Below, piece after piece: positions 57,396 to 64,000 of a stretch of 64,000 nucleotides of DNA. The position numbers were made by a program, and so were the translations under genes. The notes beneath the pieces are model-generated. The model saw only the letters and a list, made by a program, of their open reading frames with translations, was not told where the DNA came from and made no database searches. Source of the DNA: Nocardia amikacinitolerans NBRC 108937. Its GTDB lineage: Bacteria > Actinomycetota > Actinomycetes > Mycobacteriales > Mycobacteriaceae. Location: assembly GCF_001612615.1 (NCBI RefSeq), contig NZ_BDAU01000009.1:1-64000 (forward strand). The letters are read 5' to 3'. The stretch's first letter is position 1, and each line of letters begins with the position of its first letter.

Positions 57396-57891
57396 CCAAC
57401 GCGTTGGCGGTGGTACCGCCGAGCGGCAGCGCGGGCAGGCCGAGTTTGCGATGGTCCCAGCTGTGTACCCGCTCGGGCACCACGCGCACCGCGACCCGCT
57501 TGTTAAGCATGTTCTCCACCAGCGGCCGGACCTCTTCGCTGTACGGGCCGGTGTAGCGCTCCCAGACGCTCACGCCGACCGCGAAGAGCTTCTCCGGATC
57601 ATCGATGATCTCGGCGTGGCCCTCGATGGACACTCCGCGCAGCTGGTCGTAGGTCTGCCCGGCCTCGATCATGCAGGTGACGCGCGGATCGCGGCGCAGG
57701 TTCACCGCCTTCTGCGATTTGGCCTTGGTCTCGAACCAGATCTCGCCGTCGATCAGCGCGTACCACATCGCGGTCAGGTGCGGCCTGCCCTGCGGACCGA
57801 GGGTGGCCAGCGTCGCGATGCGGCTGCGCTCCAGGAACTCGGCGATCTCGGCGTCCGTCATGACGATCTGCGCCCGTTGTTTGACTCCCAT
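57391..57891 (-). CDS. PPOX/F420-type flavin-fold protein (Rv2991-like)
   Basis: 166 residues. Split-barrel fold of the pyridoxamine-5'-phosphate oxidase-like group: EIAEFLERSRIATLATLGPQ, RPHLTAMWYALIDGEIWFET, SQKAVNLRRDPRVTCMIEAG. Mycobacterial relatives include FMN- or F420-binding reductases; the cofactor here is not determined. Position next to the IclR gene and leuCD matches Rv2991 (from memory). Its 3' end lies at the edge of the repeat array. Confidence 0.87.
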   Translation of the reverse strand: MGVKQRAQIVMTDAEIAEFLERSRIATLATLGPQGRPHLTAMWYALIDGEIWFETKAKSQKAVNLRRDPRVTCMIEAGQTYDQLRGVSIEGHAEIIDDPEKLFAVGVSVWERYTGPYSEEVRPLVENMLNKRVAVRVVPERVHSWDHRKLGLPALPLGGTTANALD

Positions 57892-57924
57892 GGGCCAACT
57901 CTAGAGAACGAAATCTGAAACGTG

Positions 57925-58626
57925 TTACAGGCGCTTGTGCAGCGCGTCCGCGGCGGCGACCAGATCGGCCGCCCAGCGCGCGCCGGGCCTGCGACCCATC
58001 CGGTCGATCGGGCCGGAGACCGAGACCGCGGCGATCACGTTGCCCGCGGTGTCGCGCACCGGCGCCGAAACGCTGGCCACGCCCGCCGCCCGCTCGGCCG
58101 CGCTCTGTGCCCAGCCGCGCTTGCGCACCTCGGCGAGCGCGCGCTCGCCGAACACCGCGTCGGCGAGAATGGTGCGCTGCAACTCCGGATCCGCCCAGGC
58201 GAGCAACACCTTCGCGGCCGAGCCGGCGGTCAGCGGTAGCCGGGCGCCGATCGGGACGGTGTCGCGCAGGCCGACGGGCGGTTCCATCGCGGCGATACAG
58301 ACCCTGGCGCCGCCGTCGCGGCAATACAGTTGGACGCTCTCGCCGGTGATCTCGCGCAGCCGGGGCAGAATGGCCGCCGCGGCCTCCTGGAGCGGATCGG
58401 TGGCGCCCGCGGCGAGCTCGGCGAGAGCCGGACCTGGCCGCCACGTTCCGTTGTTGTCGCGAGCGAGCAGACGGTGCACCTCGAGCCCGACGGCCAGCCG
58501 GTGCGCGGTCGCCCTCGGCAGGCCGGTGCGGGTGCACAGCTCGTTGAGACCGCAGGGATGCTCGGCGACGGCGTAGAGGACCGCCACTGCTTTGTCGAGG
58601 ACGCCGATACCGCTATGCTGTCTCAT
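57925..58626 (-). CDS. IclR-family regulator, NdgR/LtbR-like
   Basis: 233 residues. N-terminal winged helix (GIGVLDKAVAVLYAVAEHPC, LNELCTRTGLPRATAHRLAV) and C-terminal IclR effector domain (VPIGARLPLTAGSAAKVLLA, GNVIAAVSVSGPIDRM). It is divergent from leuCD. The orthologous genes in this position, ltbR in C. glutamicum and ndgR in Streptomyces, control leucine and other amino acid genes; that makes leuCD (and perhaps leuB) the likely targets. Confidence 0.92.
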   Translation of the reverse strand: MRQHSGIGVLDKAVAVLYAVAEHPCGLNELCTRTGLPRATAHRLAVGLEVHRLLARDNNGTWRPGPALAELAAGATDPLQEAAAAILPRLREITGESVQLYCRDGGARVCIAAMEPPVGLRDTVPIGARLPLTAGSAAKVLLAWADPELQRTILADAVFGERALAEVRKRGWAQSAAERAAGVASVSAPVRDTAGNVIAAVSVSGPIDRMGRRPGARWAADLVAAADALHKRL

Positions 58627-58641
58627 AGAACGATATTAGCG

Positions 58642-58656
58642 TCTCGGATATTGAGA
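58642..58656. promoter_or_regulatory. Inverted repeat in the iclR-leuC intergenic region
   Basis: TCTC-GGATATT-GAGA, 15 bp, in an AT-rich pocket 16 bp from the iclR start and within the leuCD promoter region. A further TCTCATAG lies at 58621. Candidate binding site for the divergent IclR protein. Confidence 0.4.
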
Positions 58657-58816
58657 TAGTCAAACTCCGCCGAGAAAGTCGCCGCCGAGGCGAGCGGCCA
58701 GGGCGGGGCGGCACGGTCGAGATGTCCGTCGACCCAATCCACAACTCTGTGCAGCAGGCGCCGCGCGCTCAGCCCGAATCGCGCGGACCCGCTGCTCGTC
58801 CGAAAGGTGATCGAGA

Positions 58817-60241
58817 ATGGCCGACCGCCCACGCACCCTGGCCGAAAAGGTGTGGGATCAGCACGTCGTAGCCCGCGGCGAGGGCGAAGGCGCCTCGCGC
58901 GAGCCCGATCTGATCTACATCGATCTGCACCTGGTGCACGAAGTGACGAGTCCGCAGGCCTTCGACGGACTGCGGGCCGCGGGCAGGAAGGTGCGCCGCC
59001 CCGACCTGACCATCGCGACCGAAGACCACAACGTCCCCACCATCGATATCGATAAGCCGATCGCCGACCCCATTTCCCGCACCCAGGTCGAGACGCTGCG
59101 GCGCAACTGCGCGGAATTCGGTGTCCGGCTGCACCCGATGGGTGATCTGGATCAGGGCATCGTGCACGTGGTCGGTCCGCAGCTCGGCCTGACCCAGCCC
59201 GGCACGACGGTGGTGTGCGGCGACAGCCACACCTCGACGCACGGCGCGTTCGGCGCGCTGGCGATGGGCATCGGCACCAGCGAGGTCGAACACGTGCTGG
59301 CGACACAGACTTTGTCGCTGCGCCCGTTCAAGACGATGGCCATCAACATCGACGGTCAGCTGCCGCACGGGGTCACGAGCAAGGACGTGATCCTCGCCGT
59401 CATCGCCCAGATCGGCACCGGCGGCGGCCAGGGCTACGTCTTGGAGTACCGCGGCGAGGCCGTGCGCGCCATGTCCATGGAGGCGCGGATGACGATGTGC
59501 AACATGTCCATCGAGGCGGGCGCCCGCGCGGGCATGATCGCGCCGGACGAGGTCACCTACGAGTTCCTGAAGGGCCGCCCGCACGCGCCCCAGGGCGCGG
59601 ACTGGGATGCCGCGGTGGCGGCCTGGGACGCGCTGAAGACGGACGAGGGCGCCGTTTTCGACGCCGAGGTGCACATCGACGCGAGCAAACTGACTCCGTT
59701 CGTCACCTGGGGCACCAACCCGGGTCAGGGCTTGCCGCTGGGCGAGACCGTGCCCGACCCCGCCGAAATTGCCGACGAGACGGCGCGCGAGGCCGCGGAG
59801 AAAGCGCTGCGGTACATGGATTTGGAGCCGGGAACTCCGCTTCGGCAGATCTCGATCGACACCGTATTCGTCGGATCGTGCACCAACGGACGCATCGAGG
59901 ATTTGCGCGCTGTGGCCGGGATTTTGAAGGGACGGCGCGTCGCGGACGGCGTGCGAATGCTGGTTGTACCGGGCTCGATGCGGGTTCGCGCGCAGGCGGA
60001 AAAAGAAGGATTGGGCGAGATTTTCACCGCGGCGGGCGCCGAATGGCGGCAGGCCGGTTGTTCGATGTGCCTGGGAATGAACCCGGATCAGCTTTCGCCG
60101 GGCCAGCGCTGCGCCTCCACCTCGAACCGCAACTTCGAAGGCAGGCAGGGCAAAGGCGGGCGTACCCACCTGGTTTCCCCGCTGGTGGCCGCCGCGACGG
60201 CGGTCCGCGGAACTCTGTCCTCGCCCGCGGATCTGAACTGA
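58817..60241 (+). CDS. leuC: 3-isopropylmalate dehydratase large subunit
   Basis: 474 residues from ATG 58817 (AAAGGTGA upstream). Aconitase-type enzyme isomerising 2- to 3-isopropylmalate. Iron-sulfur cysteines lie in [12 protein letters not shown] and [11 protein letters not shown]; the N-terminal [10 protein letters not shown] and [20 protein letters not shown] and the [20 protein letters not shown] loop are family features. Pairs with LeuD, 37 bp downstream. Confidence 0.97.
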   Translation: MADRPRTLAEKVWDQHVVARGEGEGASREPDLIYIDLHLVHEVTSPQAFDGLRAAGRKVRRPDLTIATEDHNVPTIDIDKPIADPISRTQVETLRRNCAEFGVRLHPMGDLDQGIVHVVGPQLGLTQPGTTVVCGDSHTSTHGAFGALAMGIGTSEVEHVLATQTLSLRPFKTMAINIDGQLPHGVTSKDVILAVIAQIGTGGGQGYVLEYRGEAVRAMSMEARMTMCNMSIEAGARAGMIAPDEVTYEFLKGRPHAPQGADWDAAVAAWDALKTDEGAVFDAEVHIDASKLTPFVTWGTNPGQGLPLGETVPDPAEIADETAREAAEKALRYMDLEPGTPLRQISIDTVFVGSCTNGRIEDLRAVAGILKGRRVADGVRMLVVPGSMRVRAQAEKEGLGEIFTAAGAEWRQAGCSMCLGMNPDQLSPGQRCASTSNRNFEGRQGKGGRTHLVSPLVAAATAVRGTLSSPADLN

Positions 60242-60278
60242 CGCCGCGCGACACCCCCTACGTATCCAGGAGAATCTG

Positions 60279-60887
60279 ATGGAAGCCTTCACCGTGCACA
60301 AGGGGATCGGCGTGCCGCTGCGCCGCTCCAACGTCGACACCGACCAGATCATCCCGGCGGTCTATCTGAAGCGGGTCACTCGAACCGGATTCGAGGACGG
60401 CCTGTTCGCGGCCTGGCGAACGGACCCCGACTTCATTTTGAACACCGAGCCCTACAAGCGGGGTAGTGTGCTGGTTGCGGGTCCGGATTTCGGTACCGGT
60501 TCCTCACGCGAGCATGCCGTATGGGCGCTGTCGGACTACGGCTTTCGGGTGGTCATCTCGCCGCGATTCGCCGACATCTTCCGTGGCAATGCGGGCAAGG
60601 GCGGCCTGTTGGCGGCCCAGATGTCACAGAACGATGTCGAATTGCTCTGGAAGATGATCGAGGAACAGCCCGGTCTCGAATTGGTAGTGGATCTCCAGGC
60701 GCGCACCGTGACGGCGGGAACCGTCGTGTTGCCGTTCGATATTGATGACTACACCCGGTGGCGCCTGCTCGAGGGTTTGGACGACATCGGTCTGACACTG
60801 CGGCGTAGCGACGTCATCGCCGAGTTCGAAAAGGCAAGGCCGACTTGGAAGCCCACCACCCTGCCCGCGCGTATTTCGCAGGCGTAA
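60279..60887 (+). CDS. leuD: 3-isopropylmalate dehydratase small subunit
   Basis: 202 residues from ATG 60279 (AGGAGA upstream). Swivelling domain of the aconitase fold: [20 protein letters not shown] and [20 protein letters not shown] with the substrate-binding Ser-Arg. Forms the heterodimer with LeuC. Last gene of the leuCD operon. Confidence 0.97.
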   Translation: MEAFTVHKGIGVPLRRSNVDTDQIIPAVYLKRVTRTGFEDGLFAAWRTDPDFILNTEPYKRGSVLVAGPDFGTGSSREHAVWALSDYGFRVVISPRFADIFRGNAGKGGLLAAQMSQNDVELLWKMIEEQPGLELVVDLQARTVTAGTVVLPFDIDDYTRWRLLEGLDDIGLTLRRSDVIAEFEKARPTWKPTTLPARISQA

Positions 60888-60976
60888 TCAATCAGGTGCG
60901 ATAGCTGGACGTCATGGCGTACGGGTAGCTAGACGTGTGCTAAACCACCATGAATTTTGGCGTGGCACATAGACTC

Positions 60977-61006
60977 TTGCCCAAAGTGGGTTTACCGTGG
61001 TACCTA
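60977..61006 (+). promoter_or_regulatory. Possible hupB promoter
   Basis: TTGCCC (60977-60982), 18-bp spacer, TACCTA (61001-61006); start expected near 61013, 33 nt before the ATG. The region is AT-richer than its flanks. Weak match. Confidence 0.35.
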
Positions 61007-61045
61007 GTCGGTCCGACGACGGGCCATTAGTCTGCGGAGGATTCA

Positions 61046-61693
61046 ATGAACAAGGCGGAACTGATCGACGTTCTGACCGAAAAGTTGGGTACGGACAGGC
61101 GCACGGCTACCGCGGCAGTCGAGCATGTTGTGGACACCATCGTGCGAGCGGTGCACAAAGGCCAGAGCGTCACGATCACCGGATTCGGTGTGTTCGAACA
61201 GCGTAAGCGTGCCGCCCGTGTGGCTCGGAACCCGCGCACCGGCGAAACCGTCAAGGTGAAGCCGACTTCGGTGCCCGCGTTCCGTCCCGGCGCCCAATTC
61301 AAGGCGGTCATCGCGGGCAAGCAGAAGCTCGCGGCGACCGGTCCTGCGGTCAAGCGTGGCGTGAATGCCCCTGTGGCGGCGAAGAAGGCCGCCGCCAAGA
61401 AGACGGCGGCGAAGAAGGCCGCCGCCAAGAAGGCGACCGCCACCAAGGCGCCTGCCAAGACGACGGCCAAGAAGGCCGCGGCAAAGGCTCCGGCGAAGAC
61501 CACCGCCAGGAAGACCGCCGCGAAGAAGGCGCCCGCAGCCAAGAAGACGGCCACCAAGGCCACCGCGGCCAAGAAGACCGCGGCCAAGAAGACGGCCACC
61601 AAGGCCACCGCCGCGAAGAAGACCACGGCGGCCAAGAAGGCTCCGGCCAAGAAGACCGCGGCCAAGAAGGCTCCGGCCCGCCGCGCGCGCTGA
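61046..61693 (+). CDS. hupB: HU-like DNA-binding protein with histone-like tail
   Basis: 215 residues from ATG 61046 (GGAGG upstream). Residues 1-90 are a standard HU domain: [40 protein letters not shown] and the DNA-intercalating arm [11 protein letters not shown]. The remaining ~110 residues are Lys/Ala/Thr/Pro repeats (AAKK, APAKK) like eukaryotic H1 tails, the mycolata HupB/Hlp form. It is a nucleoid protein; the tail is where acetylation occurs in mycobacteria. The tail is encoded by repetitive AAGAAGNCC-type DNA that may vary in length between strains. Confidence 0.96.
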   Translation: MNKAELIDVLTEKLGTDRRTATAAVEHVVDTIVRAVHKGQSVTITGFGVFEQRKRAARVARNPRTGETVKVKPTSVPAFRPGAQFKAVIAGKQKLAATGPAVKRGVNAPVAAKKAAAKKTAAKKAAAKKATATKAPAKTTAKKAAAKAPAKTTARKTAAKKAPAAKKTATKATAAKKTAAKKTATKATAAKKTTAAKKAPAKKTAAKKAPARRAR

Positions 61694-61697
61694 GGCG

Positions 61698-61770
61698 TAG
61701 TCGGCGGCCCGGCCGACTACCCCACCCATACGGACCGGAAACGGCCCCGGTGTTGATCCCGGGGCCGTTT
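61698..61770. terminator. Two hairpins between hupB and mutT1
   Basis: First: TAGTCGGC (61698-61705) with 61712-61719. Second: a 12-bp perfect stem AAACGGCCCCGG (61739-61750) with 61759-61770. Symmetric AAA/TTT ends make the second work in both directions for the convergent genes. Confidence 0.75.
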
Positions 61771-61813
61771 CGGTCTGTCCGCGTCCGGTTTTCGGGGGCC
61801 GGAAACCCCCGCC

Positions 61814-62782
61814 CTACGGCTTCACCAAGCCTGTCGACAGCGACCGGTCGAGGTGGTCGGCGGCCACCATCCTGCCGTCCGCGAAGGACAGCACCCAGAC
61901 GCTGCCCTTGCGATTGCGCGCCGGTGGCAGGGTGAGCCCGGACCGGCCCGCCCACCAGGTCAGCAGATCGGGAATCACCTTGCCCTGGCTGCACACAACT
62001 CGCACCGCGCCGCGCGGCTCCAGCTCGACGGCGCGTTCGCGAGCCGCGTCCCGCGCTGCCGTATAACCGGTTTCGGACAGCAGCGGCTCCAGATGGATCT
62101 CCGCGCCGAGTTTCTCCGCCAGCGGCTGCACCGTTTGCACGCAGCGCAGCGGATCGGCCGAATAGATCTCGCTCGCGCCGAAAGCCAGCAGATGCGGCAC
62201 CAACGCCTGCGCTTGGTCGCGCCCGGCCCGCTCCAGCGGCCGTTCGTCGTCCGGACCGTCGAAACGGCTACGGTGGCCTGCCTTCGCGTGCCGTACGAGC
62301 AACAAGGTCTCGGTGGTGGCGGGCAGTCGGCTGAAGGCCCGCACGACCTGCCGATCCATCGGATAGGACAGCTCGTCCATCACCCGATCCAGCGGATGCC
62401 AGGTCAGCACATCCACTTCGGTATTGGCGGTGAATTCGCCGCCGGCCACTTCCGCGGCCCAATAATCGACGCGTTTGAGCTTGCGGTGCCCGGGAATGGG
62501 GTAGGTGACGTGCCCGAGGTACCGGCCGAGGCGGGAGTCCAGGCCGGTCTCCTCGCGCACCTCGCGCACGGCGGCGAGCAGCGGGGTCTCACCCGGATCG
62601 ATCTTGCCTTTGGGCAGGGACCAGTCCTGGTACTTGGGCCGGTGCACGACCGCGATCTCCACACCGCCGGGCGCACCGGGGGCGCGGCGCCAGAGCACGG
62701 CCCCCGCTGCGTGAATATTGGCCGTCACTCGGGGATCCCAGAACGGTCCCCCGTCCATCTCGTATCCCGTCGTCGCTTTCAC
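61814..62782 (-). CDS. mutT1: MutT1-type Nudix hydrolase with C-terminal histidine phosphatase domain
   Basis: 322 residues. N-terminal Nudix domain with a full box, [20 protein letters not shown] then TGL, preceded by [12 protein letters not shown]-terminal phosphoglycerate-mutase-like domain starts [13 protein letters not shown] (RHG-type catalytic His) and has [11 protein letters not shown]. This two-domain build is that of mycobacterial MutT1 (Rv2985), which hydrolyses 8-oxo-GTP/8-oxo-dGTP and diadenosine polyphosphates. Its ATG overlaps the ppk1 stop by 4 bp. Confidence 0.94.
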   Translation of the reverse strand: MKATTGYEMDGGPFWDPRVTANIHAAGAVLWRRAPGAPGGVEIAVVHRPKYQDWSLPKGKIDPGETPLLAAVREVREETGLDSRLGRYLGHVTYPIPGHRKLKRVDYWAAEVAGGEFTANTEVDVLTWHPLDRVMDELSYPMDRQVVRAFSRLPATTETLLLVRHAKAGHRSRFDGPDDERPLERAGRDQAQALVPHLLAFGASEIYSADPLRCVQTVQPLAEKLGAEIHLEPLLSETGYTAARDAARERAVELEPRGAVRVVCSQGKVIPDLLTWWAGRSGLTLPPARNRKGSVWVLSFADGRMVAADHLDRSLSTGLVKP

Positions 62783-64000
62783 TGCTGTTCCGGTCTCCGC
62801 AGTCGCATCAGGAATTCTTGGTGGTCGCGGACCTGCTCACCGTCCTCGCCGGTGCGGGCCGGTGCGGCATGCCAGCTGCCATCCGCTTGGAGTACCCAGC
62901 AGCGGGTGGTCGGATACAGGGCCGAGTCGAAGACGCCGCCCAACTGCTCGCACAGCTTCGGATCCTTCACCTGGGCCATCACCTCGACCCGGCGGTCCAG
63001 GTTGCGGTGCATCATGTCCGCGCTGCCGATCCAGTACTCGTCCTGGGCCTGGAAGTGCATGATCCGCGAATGCTCGAGGAAGCGGCCGAGGATGGAGCGC
63101 ACCTCGATGTTGTCGCTCATGCCAGGCACGCCGGGGCGCAGCCCGCAGATGCCGCGCACCACGATCTGCACCGGTACGCCGGCTTGCGAGGCGCGGTACA
63201 GCGCGTCGATCACCTGCTCGTCCACGATCGCGTTGGCCTTCAACCGGATTCGCGCCTCGGCGCCCTGCAGCGCCAGCTCGGTCTCGCGCTGGATGCGATC
63301 GATGATGCCCGCGCGCACGCCCTGCGGTGCGACAAGCAGGTTGCGGTAGTTGGCTTTTCGGGAGTAGCCGGTCAGCGAGTTGAACAGATCTGTCAGGTCG
63401 GCACCGATTTCCGGTGCCGCCGTTAGTAATCCGACGTCCTCGTATAGTCGGGCCGTCTTCGGGTTGTAGTTGCCGGTGCCGATGTGGCAGTAGCGGCGGA
63501 TGGTCGAACCCTCGCGCCGCACCACCAGACACGTCTTGCAGTGCGTCTTCAGACCGATGAGGCCGTAGACCACGTGCACGCCCGCCTGCTCCAGCGCCCG
63601 TGCCCATTTGATGTTGGCCTGCTCGTCGAAGCGGGCCTTGATCTCCACCAGCGCGACCACCTGCTTGCCCGCCTCGGCCGCGTCGATGAGCGCGTTGACG
63701 ATGGGGGAGTCGCCGGAGGTGCGGTAGAGGGTCTGCTTGATCGCGAGCACCTGCGGGTCGGCCGCGGCCTGCTCGATGAAGCGCTGCACGCTGGTGGAGA
63801 ACGAGTCGTACGGGTGGTGCACCAGCACGTCGCCCTCGCGCAGCGCCTGGAATACGTTGCGCGGAGTCTCGCGCTCGCCGAACGCGGGCGGGGTGGCCGG
63901 AACGTACGGCGCGTCCTTCAGGTTCGGCCGGTCCACGCCGTACACCTGCCACAGGCAGGACAGGTCGAGCAGGCCGGGCACCTGGATCACGTCGCCGGGA
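62779..64000 (-). CDS. ppk1: Polyphosphate kinase, C-terminal part (5' end outside window)
   Basis: The frame runs off the right edge; about 406 C-terminal residues are visible. PPK1 motifs: [52 protein letters not shown] and [20 protein letters not shown], which contains the catalytic His (HIGTGNYN) of the phospholipase-D-like fold, then [12 protein letters not shown]1 polymerises ATP gamma-phosphate into polyphosphate at the membrane. Coupled by a 4-bp overlap to mutT1, as in mycobacteria. Confidence 0.95.
   Translation of the reverse strand, partial: PGDVIQVPGLLDLSCLWQVYGVDRPNLKDAPYVPATPPAFGERETPRNVFQALREGDVLVHHPYDSFSTSVQRFIEQAAADPQVLAIKQTLYRTSGDSPIVNALIDAAEAGKQVVALVEIKARFDEQANIKWARALEQAGVHVVYGLIGLKTHCKTCLVVRREGSTIRRYCHIGTGNYNPKTARLYEDVGLLTAAPEIGADLTDLFNSLTGYSRKANYRNLLVAPQGVRAGIIDRIQRETELALQGAEARIRLKANAIVDEQVIDALYRASQAGVPVQIVVRGICGLRPGVPGMSDNIEVRSILGRFLEHSRIMHFQAQDEYWIGSADMMHRNLDRRVEVMAQVKDPKLCEQLGGVFDSALYPTTRCWVLQADGSWHAAPARTGEDGEQVRDHQEFLMRLRRPEQQ

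Overview
This 64-kb window is high-GC actinobacterial DNA, and the best guess for its source is a Nocardia-like mycolic-acid actinomycete. Four things support this: GC-rich codon use with frequent GTG starts, a GatCAB-type translation gene (gatB), a HupB protein with a histone-like PAKK/AAKK tail, and gene order. From memory, the order pfkA - gatB - lppZ-like - DoxX - PH-domain (Cfp6-like) - ilvB - ilvN - ilvC ... serA - leuB ... MFS - FAH - gltX ... PPOX - IclR - leuC - leuD - hupB - mutT1 - ppk1 follows the Mycobacterium tuberculosis segment around Rv3010c to Rv2984. The genus is inferred, not shown.

Layout. At 1-10.8 kb lies an envelope and signalling block: a proline-rich membrane protein, a two-gene MacB/LolCDE-type ABC exporter, a divergent NarL-type two-component system, a transmembrane Ser/Thr kinase and a beta-lactamase-fold lipoprotein. 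At 10.8-25.3 kb are core genes: pfkA, an orphan double ribbon-helix-helix gene, a lipoprotein hydrolase, gatB, lppZ-like, DoxX, ilvD and the ilvBNC operon. The ilvBNC operon is preceded by a clear branched-chain amino acid attenuator with a probably leaderless 15-codon leader peptide. At 25.3-33.8 kb is an accessory stretch: a Trp-rich secreted protein, DUF2252, a MoxR/VWA pair, an HNH nuclease, and an XRE/DUF397 module with a decayed reading frame behind it.

At 33.9-44.6 kb is a compact inositol catabolic island: an oxidoreductase, a LacI repressor, and an eight-gene operon iolE - ABC binding protein - permease - ATPase - iolC - Cgl0159-like aldolase - iolB - iolD. Its promoter carries a perfect 14-bp LacI operator overlapping the -10 region. 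The 44.6-47.4 kb stretch has two cold-shock genes, a nucleotidyltransferase and a small-peptide locus (39 codons) with its own promoter and terminator. The rest (47.6-64 kb) returns to core metabolism: serA, leuB, an MFS/FAH pair, gltX with tRNA-Gln and tRNA-Glu, a NdgR/LtbR-like IclR regulator divergent from leuCD, hupB, and the mutT1-ppk1 pair. ppk1 is cut by the window end.

Together the core genes cover valine/isoleucine (ilvD, ilvBNC) and leucine (leuB, leuCD) synthesis, serine synthesis and the Glu/Gln tRNA charging route. The least explained elements are the 46.9-47.4 kb peptide locus, a lone type I-E-CRISPR-repeat-like hairpin between ilvN and ilvC, the orphan tandem FitA-like gene, and several families of degenerate repeats.
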